A stretch of DNA of 64,000 nt from Spirodela intermedia. Taxonomy: Eukaryota > Streptophyta > Magnoliopsida > Alismatales > Araceae. Location of the stretch: NCBI GenBank assembly GCA_902729315.2, contig LR746270.1, forward strand, positions 5,628,221 to 5,692,220, read 5' to 3'. The position numbers and the translations under genes were made by a program. The notes below the pieces were generated by a model. The model was given only the letters and a program-made list of their open reading frames with translations, did not search any database and was not told where the DNA came from. Positions 1-11,810 of the stretch are shown one piece after another (position 1 is the first letter of the stretch; each line of letters opens with the position of its first letter).

Positions 1-2770
1 TTCAAAAAATGATTCTACAAGGTGGAGAACACTGATTGAATGCAATATGGATTTAACAACTGACTAGTAAAGTTTTGACTTTATTATAAATAAAAAATGG
101 TCCACCATTGAAGCCACCCCATCAGTGGAGAGACATTGTTGCTAGTTCCCTCGGCTAGCCTCTGCTCCAAACAAGCTATGCATCCATATTCATGGCAATA
201 TACTTGACTGCAGAAACCATTTAAGCATGACTATCCATCTTAGTGTACTGTTTCAATCTTGAGTCTTTATTAGTACACTCTTTTCATATAACAAGAGGCT
301 GCAGTGCCACAACCACCAGCTGCTTCCAGTGAACCATCTTCTGCTACACGTCAATGCCAGAAGTTGAAAGTGCCAACCCATCCCACTATGCTTTTCTTCT
401 ACTACTTTCATCTACCCTCGAACTTGTCTCTAACTTCAGTCTCTTTCCGTCATCGCCATTAATTTTAACTTTTTTTTCTTTTTAATTCACAAGGATTGGA
501 AAAATACAACAAGCTCGAAATCTATATCAAACTGTCCTTGGTGATAACGAGCTCATGATTATTCTCAGCAAACTCTCTTGTGAATAGCATCATAGTACCT
601 ATACTTTTTGAAAAAATTAAAACACTATTAGGGTGCGAAAAGAATACTGCCCAGCACGTGTGACATGATCTGACTATGTGGATGGAAGACAGGCATACTG
701 TACCAAACCAAGGTACAGATATAGTTAAACAGAATCAGGATCAGTATATAAAAATTTAGAGGCTACAGAAACGAACATGAAGATATAGATCAAAATGGTA
801 TTTATTGACATAAAACAAAAAATGCGTTTCATGGATTGTTTTAAACCGATATGATTCATCTCAATTGATGTAAATATTCAATAATCATTATCATTGTGTT
901 TTTAAGTGACTGAACTATCCGGCCTTGAGCAGATTTTTTAAAAACAAGAGTCCAAAATTAAGAAGCTAAAAAATTTAGCATGAACAGCTAGAATGTTGAT
1001 TTGCATTCACAAGGCCACTATGGTCCAAATAGCTACGGACTTTTAAAAGTTAGACTGGAACATCAAAGTAGCCAAATGAAGGAAAAAGAAGCAAGATCAT
1101 CCCTGGAGCAGGAAGAATGGAATAGATCTGAATAAAAGCAAAGTGCTTGCTGATGTAATTCGATTTTTGCTGATTGGATGACAGAAAAACCAGCAAACAG
1201 CAACCAGGGGATGTGTTGCCACAGTGCGTGCTACTGAGTTGACATGAATGATTCATAAGGAGCTTTACTGCAATAATCTTAAGAGTACCAAGGCATTTAT
1301 TTGAGAAATCCAAAAAAAGTACCCATTTTTAAGTATTGAGTATATTTTGTTGGTACTCCAAACTCCTTGTGAATTTAAAAGCTGTTTAGTCCAGATATAT
1401 GAAGGGCCTGACTTATGAACGTACTGATTCCGTTCACCTCCAGGATTACGTTATTAGATCAACATAACTTTTGGGTTACCAGGAATGGCCTTCCAAATCA
1501 CAAGGGGGATTACTGATGATGAACCTGAGGATATCTCGATGATGTAGAATTGAATTGCTAAACTTAAATAAACAATAACTCTATTGATCAAAAATTCAAA
1601 AATCACTGCCCAAGCAGCACTTCTCAGTAAGAGCATCTGTTGATACTGGTGAAGGCAGTGGATGTAGAGTGGTGTAAGAACTTCTACAGGGGAAACTATC
1701 AAAGAAAATCACAATTCGTCTCTATAAAGTACCTCGCCTAACGTTGGCAATAGGAAATAGAATAAGAATCTTTGAACAGAAGCTGCATTCAGATGTTTTC
1801 TCTGTGACATTTGAAAGTATCGATCATGCTTTGCGTTCATTATAAGAAAATAAGGGTCACATGGGAGATTTTTACAAAGGCGGTTGTTTTTCAGTGGAAC
1901 AAAATCAATGGTAAAATTGTAAGATATAGAGTGACTGACCAGCCAAAACTTACCACTACCTTGTGGATTATGGCTATTTGCAAAAAAAACATAGATGAAG
2001 ATTTCATAAAACTTAAATGAGTATCCAATAGGGATAAATAAAGATACCTTATCATTAGATAACTTGTAGATTGAAGAAAATTTGGAAGGTCATGAAAGCA
2101 ATATTTTTTTATGTAGAATGGATGAAAGAAATATTTTTCTCTCCAGAGCTTTCAATTTGTCATAAGAAGGTGATCTAACACGTTGACAGATCATGTGTCA
2201 GTGATGTTTTCCTCATACTTTTCTTATGATACAAAAGGATGTCTGTTTTCTTGTTGGGAAATGGATAATTGCACAATATTTTTGTTATAGTCAACAGGAA
2301 TTGGTTTTGATAGATTACTGAGATAGAATCAGGAGTGTAGCATCAATATCTGTATTTACGTTGGAATAGATGATTCTAAAACAGTGTTCATGCACAACGC
2401 CAGTGTGTGGCCATCTTTTATTCCAAACGGAGAGAAGAAAATTATCTGATGCATCAAGATAAGGCCATCAAGAGAATTAGCAGCCACATTAAGGGACTAA
2501 GAAGAGGAACTAAAGGAGTTCCGGTACATAAGATGCCCTCTATACAGAAGTTCAGAGAAAGTCAGGATTTCAAGAGACTTTCGTCAGAAATGGGACCAAA
2601 TCAAGTCGGCGTCCCAACGTTCATTCTAAAAACATGACTCATAAACATCCATTCATAGATAAGCAAAATCCAGATATGTGGGAAATCCCAGCTGTGCCTT
2701 CGTCTCGAAAAATACACGAAGTGAAATAACAGAGAAGTCAGGCAGGCATACGCAAGAAGGGTCCACATAC
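1..2770. other. AT-rich stretch; possible intron or 3' flank of the hydrolase gene
   Basis: No coding region, RNA gene or repeat could be supported here. If the EMB8-like gene is intact, this is its third intron or more, because the exon at 2771 ends in a splice donor. A short open frame at 1454-1702 (minus) ends in residues loosely like a hydrolase C-terminal segment (IPGNPKVMLI), but the match is too weak to call an exon. The plus-strand open frame at 2407-2637 resembles nothing I recognise. Confidence 0.4.
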
Positions 2771-3435
2771 TTGAGCTGTCGTGACAGGGCTATCGCCGCA
2801 GCCTCTACTGTTAAACACTACAACCCGCCAACCTTTGCTCCGCGCCTTCAATAACATGTGTCTCACATAAGAATCCCCACTCCCTCCCGTAAGGCCCGGC
2901 TGCATGCAAAAGCAAATCATCAAACTCTACTACGATGAAGAAACTCAAAGTAAACCCAATAACAGACAGAGCCATGAAAGTTGAGATGAACCAGCAGGAT
3001 GAGCACGGGTGCGTCAGCGGGAAGTAACCGAGAGTCGCCGCAGCACCAGTCAAGAGCCACCGAACCGTCATCAATCGTCCGGATGCACTCCCTCCGGAGG
3101 CACACTTCGGGAACGGATCGAAAGAATGCAGCGAAAATGGTCTCCAGGTGATTGTTCCACCCCAGGATGGGGAAGACGTCGTACGGCGTCAACCGTAGGC
3201 CCTGGCCACCCGCGGCTCCGTGGAGCAGCGCACCGGCGGCGCCACCGATGACCTCGAGGGAGGAGTAGGAGGAGCGGAAGGAAAAAGATGCGGGCGGCTC
3301 TGAGGGGAGGCCGCGGGATGAGCTAATCCTGAGAGCTATGGCGCAGGGACGGGGTGGTGCCGCTGCTGGGGACGATAGCTGCAGAGGGAAGTGTGACCGG
3401 AGGCAGCCGTGGCGAGGGAGGGCCGACGACCACAT
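2771..3435 (-). CDS. EMB8/YheT-type alpha/beta-hydrolase, first two exons only
   Basis: Two exons read on the minus strand: 3435-2992 (148 codons) and 2899-2771 (43 codons). They join in phase 0 through a GT..AG intron and end at a GTATG donor. The protein starts with a Ser/Ala/Pro-rich stretch of about 70 residues that looks like a plastid transit peptide. It continues with the family segment containing LTPYDVFPILGWNNHLETIFA and, across the splice, LPGLTGGSGDSYVRHML and VVVFNSRGCGDSPVTT. These are hallmarks of the embryogenesis-associated EMB8/YheT hydrolases (esterase/thioesterase-like, alpha/beta-hydrolase fold). The family's next blocks, with the nucleophile-elbow GWSLGAN and the catalytic Asp and His regions, were not found in 1-2770. 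They may lie beyond the window after a long intron, or be lost. The start at 3435 is the first in-frame Met of the open frame. Family assignment is fairly sure; completeness of the gene is unknown. Confidence 0.7.
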
Positions 3436-4610
3436 CGCCCCCCGAGACGGCCGCCGGAGTGGTCGGGGAACGACGGTGGCGCTGGCCGATTGGGCGAGCC
3501 ACCATCCCCACCAGGCCTAAACAAAGCGTCTCTGGTCACCTACTCCCGCGACGTGGGGAGGGCTCCGCCAGTCATGTAGCAGAGAAAGGAGCTCCAGTTG
3601 GCTCGAGGAAGATCCAACACATGGCATCATCCGAGAGCCACCACCGACGTTTTCTGCAACAGAGAAAATGGGATTTTCTAGGATTTTAAAAAGAAAAAGG
3701 AGGACGGTTGGTGTCAGTTTTTCCCTCCATTCAAGTAACGAATAATAAATAAAAAAAGAAAGAATAAATTGAGATTCCTTTTATCTTGAAAACCCACTTT
3801 TTTTCTGTCTCTTTCCTGCAACCCCCAAAATAGTCAAAACTTCTCTTGACTCCTACTTTCTTGGGAGACGTTACAGTCATTCGAATGCATGAAGAAACTT
3901 GCCAACGAAGAAGCTCCTAGAAAGTCAAAGAGGTGGACTTCTGAGATCTGGGATTATTTGAACAGGATGATGAGAAAACTTACCGGTTGCCGTCCCCATA
4001 AAGACAGTCAGTTCTCTATAAAAATCTTCTATTCTGGTGATTAATTTTACTTGATCGGAGTGCGTTGCTCATAAATGAGGTAATTAGAGCATTCTAGCTC
4101 ATTTCGTATAATCACATAAAAATAAAGGTAAATGGAAAATAAGCATTATCCAATACCAGAATTTGAGGACATCATAAATAAGCAGGGGGACGAACATAGC
4201 TATACCGGCCACATCATCTCGATTGTCTCGTGATGCCATTCTGCTAATAAAATAATAATAATAATAATAATTTATCAATGTATTTATCATTTTCTTTTCT
4301 TGGAATCATTGAAAAAACAGTTAATTAAAAAAAATGATGATTAAAATTTTTAAATTGTGTATGTATAGATTAAGAATGGTGCACATTGATTCCTAATGGA
4401 CTAGTTGTTGTTGGATTATTAAGCCGTTTATTGGGCCATTTCTAGAGTCAGATCCTCGTCGGAGCCGTCCCCGCAGACAAGCAGGGATACGTGTCGGGGT
4501 GGATGGCTGCTCCCGCCAGAAAGTAGTAGAGCACCGCTCCTCCCCAATCTTGCTAAAACCCTCGGGGGAAATCCCCTGGGGTGCGCTTCCTCTCTGCCAG
4601 CTGCCGCACC
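3436..4610. other. Intergenic region between divergent genes
   Basis: This separates the minus-strand hydrolase gene (start 3435) from the plus-strand plastid membrane protein gene (start 4611). It is GC-rich near 3436-3690 and 4440-4610, next to the two gene starts, and AT-rich between. An ATT/ATA-rich run lies at 4244-4275. It presumably holds both promoters. No clear TATA box was fixed. Confidence 0.4.
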
Positions 4611-7391
4611 ATGGCTTTCGTTGGGGCTATCTCGGGTCTTCGTCCTCCTCCTACCCGCTTCCACGGGTCTGATTCCTCCTCCCTCCTCTCTGGGAAACCG
4701 TCGCTGCTGTACTCGAGCCAGAGAATACCCGGCTGGAAGCGAACGAGTACTTGGCTGCCATCGACTACCACGACGAGGAGGTGTAGGAGGAGGCTGCATG
4801 ACTCCCTGGTAAACTGTGTTGATCATTGCCGGCATTCTTCTTTCCAGTCTGATCCTGGCCCCGTGAGTTGTTTGTTTGGGCATGGAGTCCGCTTAGTCTT
4901 GTTCATCCTGGAGGTAGGGAATGAAGGGAATTGTTAGGGCGCACCTTGCTGAGGACGCACCCTTCGCTGTCGCCATTGGGGCCTCCATTCTAGTCTCACT
5001 CGCCTTCCCGGTCCGTAATGATCCTGACGAGGGCACGGAGGATGATGATTTCGGTGGGATTGATTTCACGGACACGAGGTTTGGGGTGATGGGGATCTTA
5101 AGCGTAATCCCTTACTTCAATTGGATGGTAAGGCACCATTGACCTAGCTATTCTATCCTTCTGATTCAGTTTGCTTCTCTTCTTTTGCTGATAACGGTTA
5201 ATCATGTGTCTCTTTTCCTCTCCCCGTCTGCTTATTAATAGAGCTGGATTTTCGCATGGCTAGATACTGGCCGGCAACGCTACCTGGTCTATTCAATCGT
5301 GTACCTGGCTCCCTACATAAGGTTAAGGATTTAAAATGTTTTTACTGGGGTATATTATACAGATGATGGACTTGTTTTAAACTAACCGAGGCCTCTTATT
5401 CATGACCACATCTTTTTTTTCCTGCGTAATGATCATCTTCTGAGACATGTGAGACTAAATTAATGCTCAGCTTCTAGTATGGTGTGATTGTGTCTCATCT
5501 CTATTTAGCCTTATATTCAATCCCTTCGTCTGGTAGTTCACATTATTTTCCCTAAATAAGCCATCGGCTCTTGTTACTCCTTTCAATAAAAGACGTAGAA
5601 CGTGGACAATACTTCCATCACATTTGCTAGAGTTTGCTGGTTCATAGTTTTCTTGTCCAAAAAAATGTATCGCCCAGCATTATGAATCTTACACATTACT
5701 GACATTTGTTTTCAGCTTTAGGCAGCTCCTATTTGAACGTGGGTATGCCGATAGGCCAAGCTTAGTCCAGACATGACATAATCAAGCCCGATAGAAAAGA
5801 ACAAGCTCAAACTCAGTCCAATTCCCTTTCAATAAAATCATTCCAAGTTTGGTTACTTCGGGCCGTTTAATATATTCATATTTTTCTCTGTTCTTTGTTT
5901 TTGTTCATAGTCACTTGGGATTCAATGCACACTTCTGATAGGATTAATGTGGGAAGCTGTAGTTGTTAAATTAGATTTAGTAGCTGCTGTGATCAGACCC
6001 AACACCATAAAATGAATGGGCTGAAAGTTTTTCTTTTCTAAATCTCAGCGAAAACTTGAATGGGTTCATATGTACCGCCCATGCCCCTTTCTTGATCATT
6101 TGCAAAGTTTGACGAATCTAGAATGCTATTGTTGGCAGTAAACCATTCAGTTCCTCGGATTTTCTTTTGTCTGCTTTGCTGTACGAACACAATGGAGATT
6201 CCGTGCCCTAGAATAGTTTGTTTTTATTGAAAGTTGCGGCTATATTGAGACATCTGCATTTTTAACTAACATCTCTTATCTATGAAACCAATGCTGATTT
6301 GATGAGGCTTGCCTACAATAATAAAAAGTTCTTTGGATCTTTTTAAATGTATACCTCGTGAAAAAGACTTGTTGGCTTCCAAACATAAAAAAACTCTTTG
6401 TGATTCCACGCAAAAGCAAGTGCAACCGGGAAAATCTAGTGAGGGCAGAAGTTCCTTACCAGTTGCAGTTTGCCTTCTGCAAAATCTGTGCCGCTGCTCT
6501 GATCTTTTACCGAGTTTCTTTCTTCCTCACGTTATGGACTCTAAAGTCTAATAGACAGAATGTTGCCTTCTTAGTTGCCATATCTTAGAGAAGAAGTCAT
6601 TCAAGAAAATCAAGCAGAATTTAGTTTAGAGCGGCTCACTGATAAATCATGACTATAGAAGTGGGAAAATGCTGTCTATATAGACGACCTAAGCCAAACT
6701 TTTTGCCTTTGACCTGTGATAGAAAAGTTAGTAGGGAAACATCAGTGTGTTGATCACTGTTTTCTGGATCTCTTTTATTAGCTTCTGTTCTCCTTACCGC
6801 ACTTAGCTGCTCCATTACCTAGGAATGGATCAGAAAGAATACATATATATCCTCTTTCAATAATGTCTTTCCGTTACCTCTAATGCATAAAAATTGGCCT
6901 TATGCTTCGATTCCTACAACTCTGTGCCAATCGATGGAATCCGCCCTACTCTATAGCAACCCCAGCTTAATTTCCACAATCCATTTGACGTCAAAACTGG
7001 GTCTCTGTCTTCACCCAAATGATCTATCAATCTTCTCCCATCATGATCGTTCCTTTATTTACAGGACAAATTTGTCAATCTCCCCGGACGACAGCTGGTT
7101 GCCTATTTTCAGCATTCTTGCCTGCATCTTCCACGTTCAGGTACAGCTTTGGTGACTCCATCTCCACCCTGAATCACTAATTTATGTCATAAATCCCGGT
7201 AATGTTTTCATTGATAGCTGGAAGCAAGCATAAGGAATGGAGACATCAACGGCATTCCACTGCTGGACAAAGCCGTAAAATACCTCTTCCCGGCAAAAAA
7301 GAAGGATGCCGATGACACCTGGAGAAGATGTAACTTTCTTCCACCCCTCTACCTGCTGCGTGTATTGGATTGGATCAAGTTCAAACAGTAA
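4611..7391 (+). CDS. Plastid-targeted small multi-pass membrane protein, five exons
   Basis: Exons 4611-4808, 4918-5127, 5242-5321, 7065-7140 and 7218-7391 join in frame through GT..AG introns, giving about 245 residues. Residues 1-66 are Ser/Arg/Pro-rich, like a plastid transit peptide. The mature part has likely membrane segments around DAPFAVAIGASILVSLAFPV, the stretch from FGVMGILSVIPYFNW into SWIFAWLDTG, QRYLVYSIVYLAPYI and SWLPIFSILACIFHVQLEAS. The acidic DPDEGTEDDD loop lies between the first two. The pattern FxVMGIxSxIPYFNWLSWxFAWLDTG is conserved in a plant/cyanobacterial family that may be DAC (cytochrome b6f accumulation), but I am not certain of that name. The last splice is uncertain: a GTAACT donor at 7330 joined to a GTGCAG acceptor would give a TGA stop at once and shorten the C-terminus by about 20 residues. 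Intron 3 is long (1.7 kb). Confidence 0.75.
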
Positions 7392-8271
7392 CTGTCCTTC
7401 GTGCAGGAATTGTCAAGATATGGACTTGCAGGGAGCGAAGCCCTGAAGAGATTGGTGGATCATCTGAGACATCCGAACAATTAAAAGCATTTGGACAATG
7501 AAGAGATGCTATTGGACTAGTTTGTGCTTTTAAATGGGTTGAGTTTGTGGTCCAAGGTCAAGAATAGATGCGCATGAAATTGGGATTTTATGCTTTGGAG
7601 GTGTGTTTGACTTCGGTGTTGGGTGCTGCTCAAGCTCAGCCCATTAATCATATCAACAACGCTGACCATGACCCTCCAGGAAAGTGACGCTGTCACCGCG
7701 TCATCTCATTGCAGTTATGCTGGATCATCACGAACCCAGCTTTGTGAATTGTACTAAATGTGATTCTACTCTTGCATATTATCGATCACTGTGGAGAATC
7801 AATAACATCAGGGAAAAACCGAGTGTACAGAGCTCATTTGCTCGAGCCCCGAGCTTTCAAGCCTCTTGAGGTGTGTGCCTTTGTACATCTTTAAGCCAAA
7901 CATCTTCATGGGAATTTCACATGAAATCGTTGTCTAGTCTTCAATGTTGCAAGCTTGAGAAAGGTGTCCATAAGGTTACAGAAAATCGAAAGAATGTCCA
8001 CGCTCACAACTGAACACCTGCGCTGCCTGAGAACCACTGGAGCATAGTTGTGAAGGGGAAGGTGCATACAGGATCCTTCTCTTCTTGGAATAAACGCTCA
8101 GACCATGACAGAGAAATTCTTCCATCCATTTCCTTCTACTGTGCTAGATGTGAAATTTTTATTATTAATTTTTGTTTCTACAATTTGGGATCTCACAGTA
8201 TACTCAGAGGCATATAAACAGTTTTCTTCCAGCCTGAGTGACAACTGCCAAGTTACTGATTGCTCCTCAGA
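7392..8271. other. Intergenic region between convergent genes
   Basis: This lies between the 3' end of the plus-strand plastid gene and the 3' end of the minus-strand plastid gene, so it should hold both 3' UTRs. The open frames at 7684-7869 and 8105-8371 show no family resemblance; the second runs antisense over the last exon of the minus-strand gene. Confidence 0.4.
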
Positions 8272-9378
8272 TTACTTTCTGATGGGACCAGGACTCAAGA
8301 CCCTCGTTTTGAAGCAGAAATCCAGAGCCACGGCTGAGAAGAGGAAGATGAATGTGCTCTCCGAGACATGAATCGCTCCATCGGCAGCAAGCTGCAGGAA
8401 GCCGTCGATGCCACTGAATTCCCAAGCCCCCCTCCCAGCTTCGACCGTCGAGAGCCCTGCAATTTGACAGCCACGAACGGGCTTTTCAGAGGGCCTCTGC
8501 AACACATCTAGAGAAATTTGCAGAGAATGGTGGGTTACCCTTGATGAACCCGAAGGCCGCGCATGTCCCCGTCTTGAGCTGAGTGTTGTTCAGGTCCCTT
8601 CTCACAGTGTAGCGGAAGGTTACCCCGAACAGAGCGCAGCTGAGGAAGATGACTGCCAGGTGAGCCACCCACTGGGTGGTGCTGGTGGCTTGATAGGCGG
8701 AGATGGGTACGCCCGCTAGGGTTCCCACTGCGGAAGAAATCATCGCCGCCTTGATGGACTCCAGCCTCTCCAGATCCTTGTCTATTATTTCCCCACCTTC
8801 AGCTGCATCTCCCGGCGTGTTCTCCCCCATATTTGGCGAGAGGGAACGCTCTGCTTCCTCCACCATGCTCCTCGCCTCCAATAGCTCCCTCTGGGTTTCT
8901 TCAATCTGGAGAGAAGCATCGGGTCCTGATCAAATGCCGCGTGAATAAGAACAACTGTGATTCCTCTACCCATGAGGAGAAGGGAAGGTAGAAGGCGGGG
9001 GACCTCGGATTGGCGGCTCTGGAGCTGGAGGATGTACTCCTTGGCACGGGCGGCCTCGGCTTCCTGCCGCTGGATGTCGGCGAGGGCGCGGCGAGCGGCG
9101 TCCACGCGGCTGGAGGCTTCCTCCAGCCCGTCGAGGAGGGCCCGATTCTCCTCCTTCTTCAAGAGGGCCTCTACCTGCTCCCCGAGGAAGCCTCTTAGCC
9201 CGTCGCCCGTACCGGCGGCGCCGCCGCCGGAGTTGCCGCATGGGGGGCGGAGGCCGCCGCGGGATCTCAGGGGCCGCGGCGCGGCGGCGGAGGAGAAGCG
9301 CTGGAGCAGGACGGAGGCAGTGGCAGGAGAAGAGAGCACCGCCGGGAGGGACGGGACGAAGGGGCCTTGACGAAGCAT
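8272..9378 (-). CDS. Conserved plastid membrane protein with coiled-coil N-terminal half, three exons
   Basis: Minus-strand exons 9378-9004, 8905-8539 and 8456-8272 join in frame to give 308 residues. Residues 1-50 are rich in Ser, Ala, Arg and Pro (plastid transit peptide). Residues 60-170 are highly charged (EQVEALLKKEENRALLDGLE, EAARAKEYILQLQSRQSEIE) and look like a coiled coil. The C-terminal half has hydrophobic segments ISSAVGTLAGVPISAYQ, WVAHLAVIFLSCALFGVTF and FIFLFSAVALDFCF, ending LSPGPIRK. The arrangement matches an uncharacterised plant chloroplast family (I associate it with At3g61870), so its role is unknown. The first intron uses an unusual donor (GAG then GTCCCC). It is required to keep QSE-IEETQRELLEAR in frame, and other nearby GT sites break the frame. 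Family and exon 3 are well supported; the exon 1 donor is less so. Confidence 0.78.
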
Positions 9379-10059
9379 CGTTGGTGCCGCGGGTGGTGGT
9401 GGATTTGGCTCCCCTCCACCCTATCGGGATCTCAGAACACGGAGAAAGGCGAGTTATTTGAAGATGCGGCTAAACCCACTGAGTGGAAGGTCTACCAGAC
9501 ACCCTGGTAAGGCCCGATTCCTGCGCTAGTGTTTCAGCTGTTTTCTTGGTAATATCCTAATTTCTGAATATTTTAAATATATATAGCTGCATTATTTTCA
9601 AATTAGAATGCGTAAGATTTTGATTTCTGGTTAAAATAATGTTTTTCTAAAATTTGTTGAATCTTCCATAAGTTTGTCCTTAAATGTTCGTGACTCTATA
9701 GATGCCAAAATAAAATCAAAGTAATTTGTGACCAATATAATTACCTCTAATATTTTCAACCAGTAATAATCCTCCATTAACTAAATGAAGAGCTGAGCAG
9801 AGATCAACTGCCAAGATCATCATTTCAAATCTGCGTTGCATTTTTATTAATGAGTTATTTTGTTATGGCTTCCCATAATTTGGTCCAAATTATGGACATC
9901 AATAATACCCATTTTTCATATGCCGTTTTATGGCCCAACACCCGATGCATCTTTTGGTAACTAATCACTCCTCTAACCCATGATTAATATTTACAAAGAA
10001 TTCTCTCATCTGCTGCAAAATAATTCCATCCTATTTTCTTCAAAAGGCTCGATAAAAGA
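9379..10059. other. Upstream region of the minus-strand plastid gene and intergenic DNA
   Basis: The first 90 bases are GC-rich and probably the 5' UTR and promoter of the plastid gene. From about 9540 the sequence becomes AT-rich, with no recognisable coding region or repeat. Confidence 0.35.
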
Positions 10060-10107
10060 TGAGAGAGAGAGGGAGAGGGAGAGAAGAGAGAGAGTGAGAG
10101 AGGGAGG
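10060..10107. repeat. (GA)n-rich imperfect microsatellite
   Basis: A run of GA/GGGA units interrupted by single bases. It is intergenic. Confidence 0.8.
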
Positions 10108-10761
10108 TGTGTATGATTCTAGTAATTATTTTGTCGTTGATCTTCACCGGATCTAGGTTGATCCTGGGTTCGGGGTTTAATTTAATTTAATAACTTAAAA
10201 ATCCCAAGTTTCTCATCGTGTTCTGATGATCTTCTTATATAATTAAAGAATTGTATAGTCATTGCCTTCTGATTTTTCATCGACCTTGATGATGATTAAT
10301 TCAATCACAAGGTGGACGATATGATGGGCCACAAGCATGTCTGGATTGCTTTAACGGTCCATCGTGATTTATTGGGCCAGCCCAAAAGAGAGTCTCACAG
10401 AATAAGCAGCCCCCGTGGGTAGCGAGCTATGCAGGCGATGATGGGCCCCCGGTGAGGTCTTTGAAAACCCGGTCAGAGTCAAACGGAGGGCTTCTCTCTC
10501 TAGAACACATGCGCGACAACCTACGCGTTGACATTTTTTCTCTCCCACGTTGATTATGCTCGCCACGGAGGGACAGCCGAAGGTGGGCCGTTTGGTTGAC
10601 CGTCGGAGAGTCCCCGAAGGTTGGCGGACCGGGCCGGGGAGAGGGACGAGCGTCCTTCCCCTTTGATGGCACCTTACGGCGGCTTCCAAAGCCGGCTGCT
10701 GCCCTCTACCGAACCCAGCTGGCCCAAAAGTCAGACCGCGACAACAGTACATACTGTGACC

Positions 10762-10793
<32 letters not shown>
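10762..10793. repeat. (CT)n microsatellite, about 16 units
   Basis: Uninterrupted CT dinucleotides visible in the sequence. Confidence 0.95.
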
Positions 10794-10797
<4 letters not shown>

Positions 10798-11061
10798 CAT
10801 AAACTGGTATGAGGATGAATAAAACCATTAAAAAAACCTAATCAAATCTAAAACTACTCAAATTTGAAGATTATATTCCTCAAGTTATAGCCTAGGTCAA
10901 AGCCCGCAAAACTTTCTAAATTGAGCTAATTTTATATGATGGCAATTAGTCTAAACACAGTGAGTCCATAAACGGGTGAGAGCAGAGCTCAGCCCAACTC
11001 ACTTCCCATTTCTGAAGCCCAACACCATGTCCAAGCCTGACCTTCTCATAGTCACTACTTA

Positions 11062-11083
11062 ACTCTCTCTCTCTCTCTCTCTC
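11062..11083. repeat. (CT)n microsatellite, about 11 units
   Basis: Uninterrupted CT dinucleotides in an intergenic region. Confidence 0.95.
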
Positions 11084-11759
11084 AGGCCAAAGGGATGGAA
11101 AGTGTTGGGCATCTGCCGACCAAGCTAGGGCTCCAGAAGAGGCCGACTTTCTAAAGAGTTGGGACTAAAAAGTTCAACTTTCACCAGATGGCTTTCGCCC
11201 CTAAGGTCAAAGTTTGGTGGGTCAACAATCTACGCTCTCCAACTACCCTCGTGCCACATGGCATTCTAAGGATGCTGACTGTAATCCCCACCTCGAGGAA
11301 GTACAGATAATGGTTTAGGGTGGACAATGACGTAATAAATATTTTATGTACAAATATTATATATACATACCCCTGTTCGATTTTGCCTTAAAAATGTCGT
11401 AAAAATCCTAAAAAATCAGGATACTTGCCAAGAAAGATGCCTTTTTGAGGAAACTTAGGCTCGAGTTCGAAGAAAAAATCTTAATTTATATTCTGTGTCA
11501 CGTGATGACGCCATATCTCCGTCCGCCACTGTTGGGGCAAAGGTCGTCAGGCTGACCAGTGGGGGTCCATCTTTGGTGTGACGACATATCGCAGTCAACA
11601 CCATCGGCTGTGTAGAACGGAACAAGATGGTGGAGACGGGCCAACTGCCCCCCCCCACCCCCGTCTGGAAGCGCCTCGGACGGAACCGATTTCTGATCCC
11701 ATTCTGCGCGTGTAAGGGGGAGGGGTGGAGAGAACAGGACGAGATTGATAGGGTAGACC

Positions 11760-11810
11760 GAGAGAGAGAGAGAGAGAGAGAAGAAGAAGAAGAAGACGAA
11801 GAAGAAGAGA
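11760..11810. repeat. Compound (GA)n-(GAA)n microsatellite
   Basis: GA dinucleotides run into GAA trinucleotides. The surrounding 11700-11960 stays GA-rich, which creates long spurious open frames on both strands. Confidence 0.9.

Noticed and set aside
2407-2637. 76-codon plus-strand open frame
   Set aside because: There is no recognisable family and no promoter or splice context; it is within chance length.
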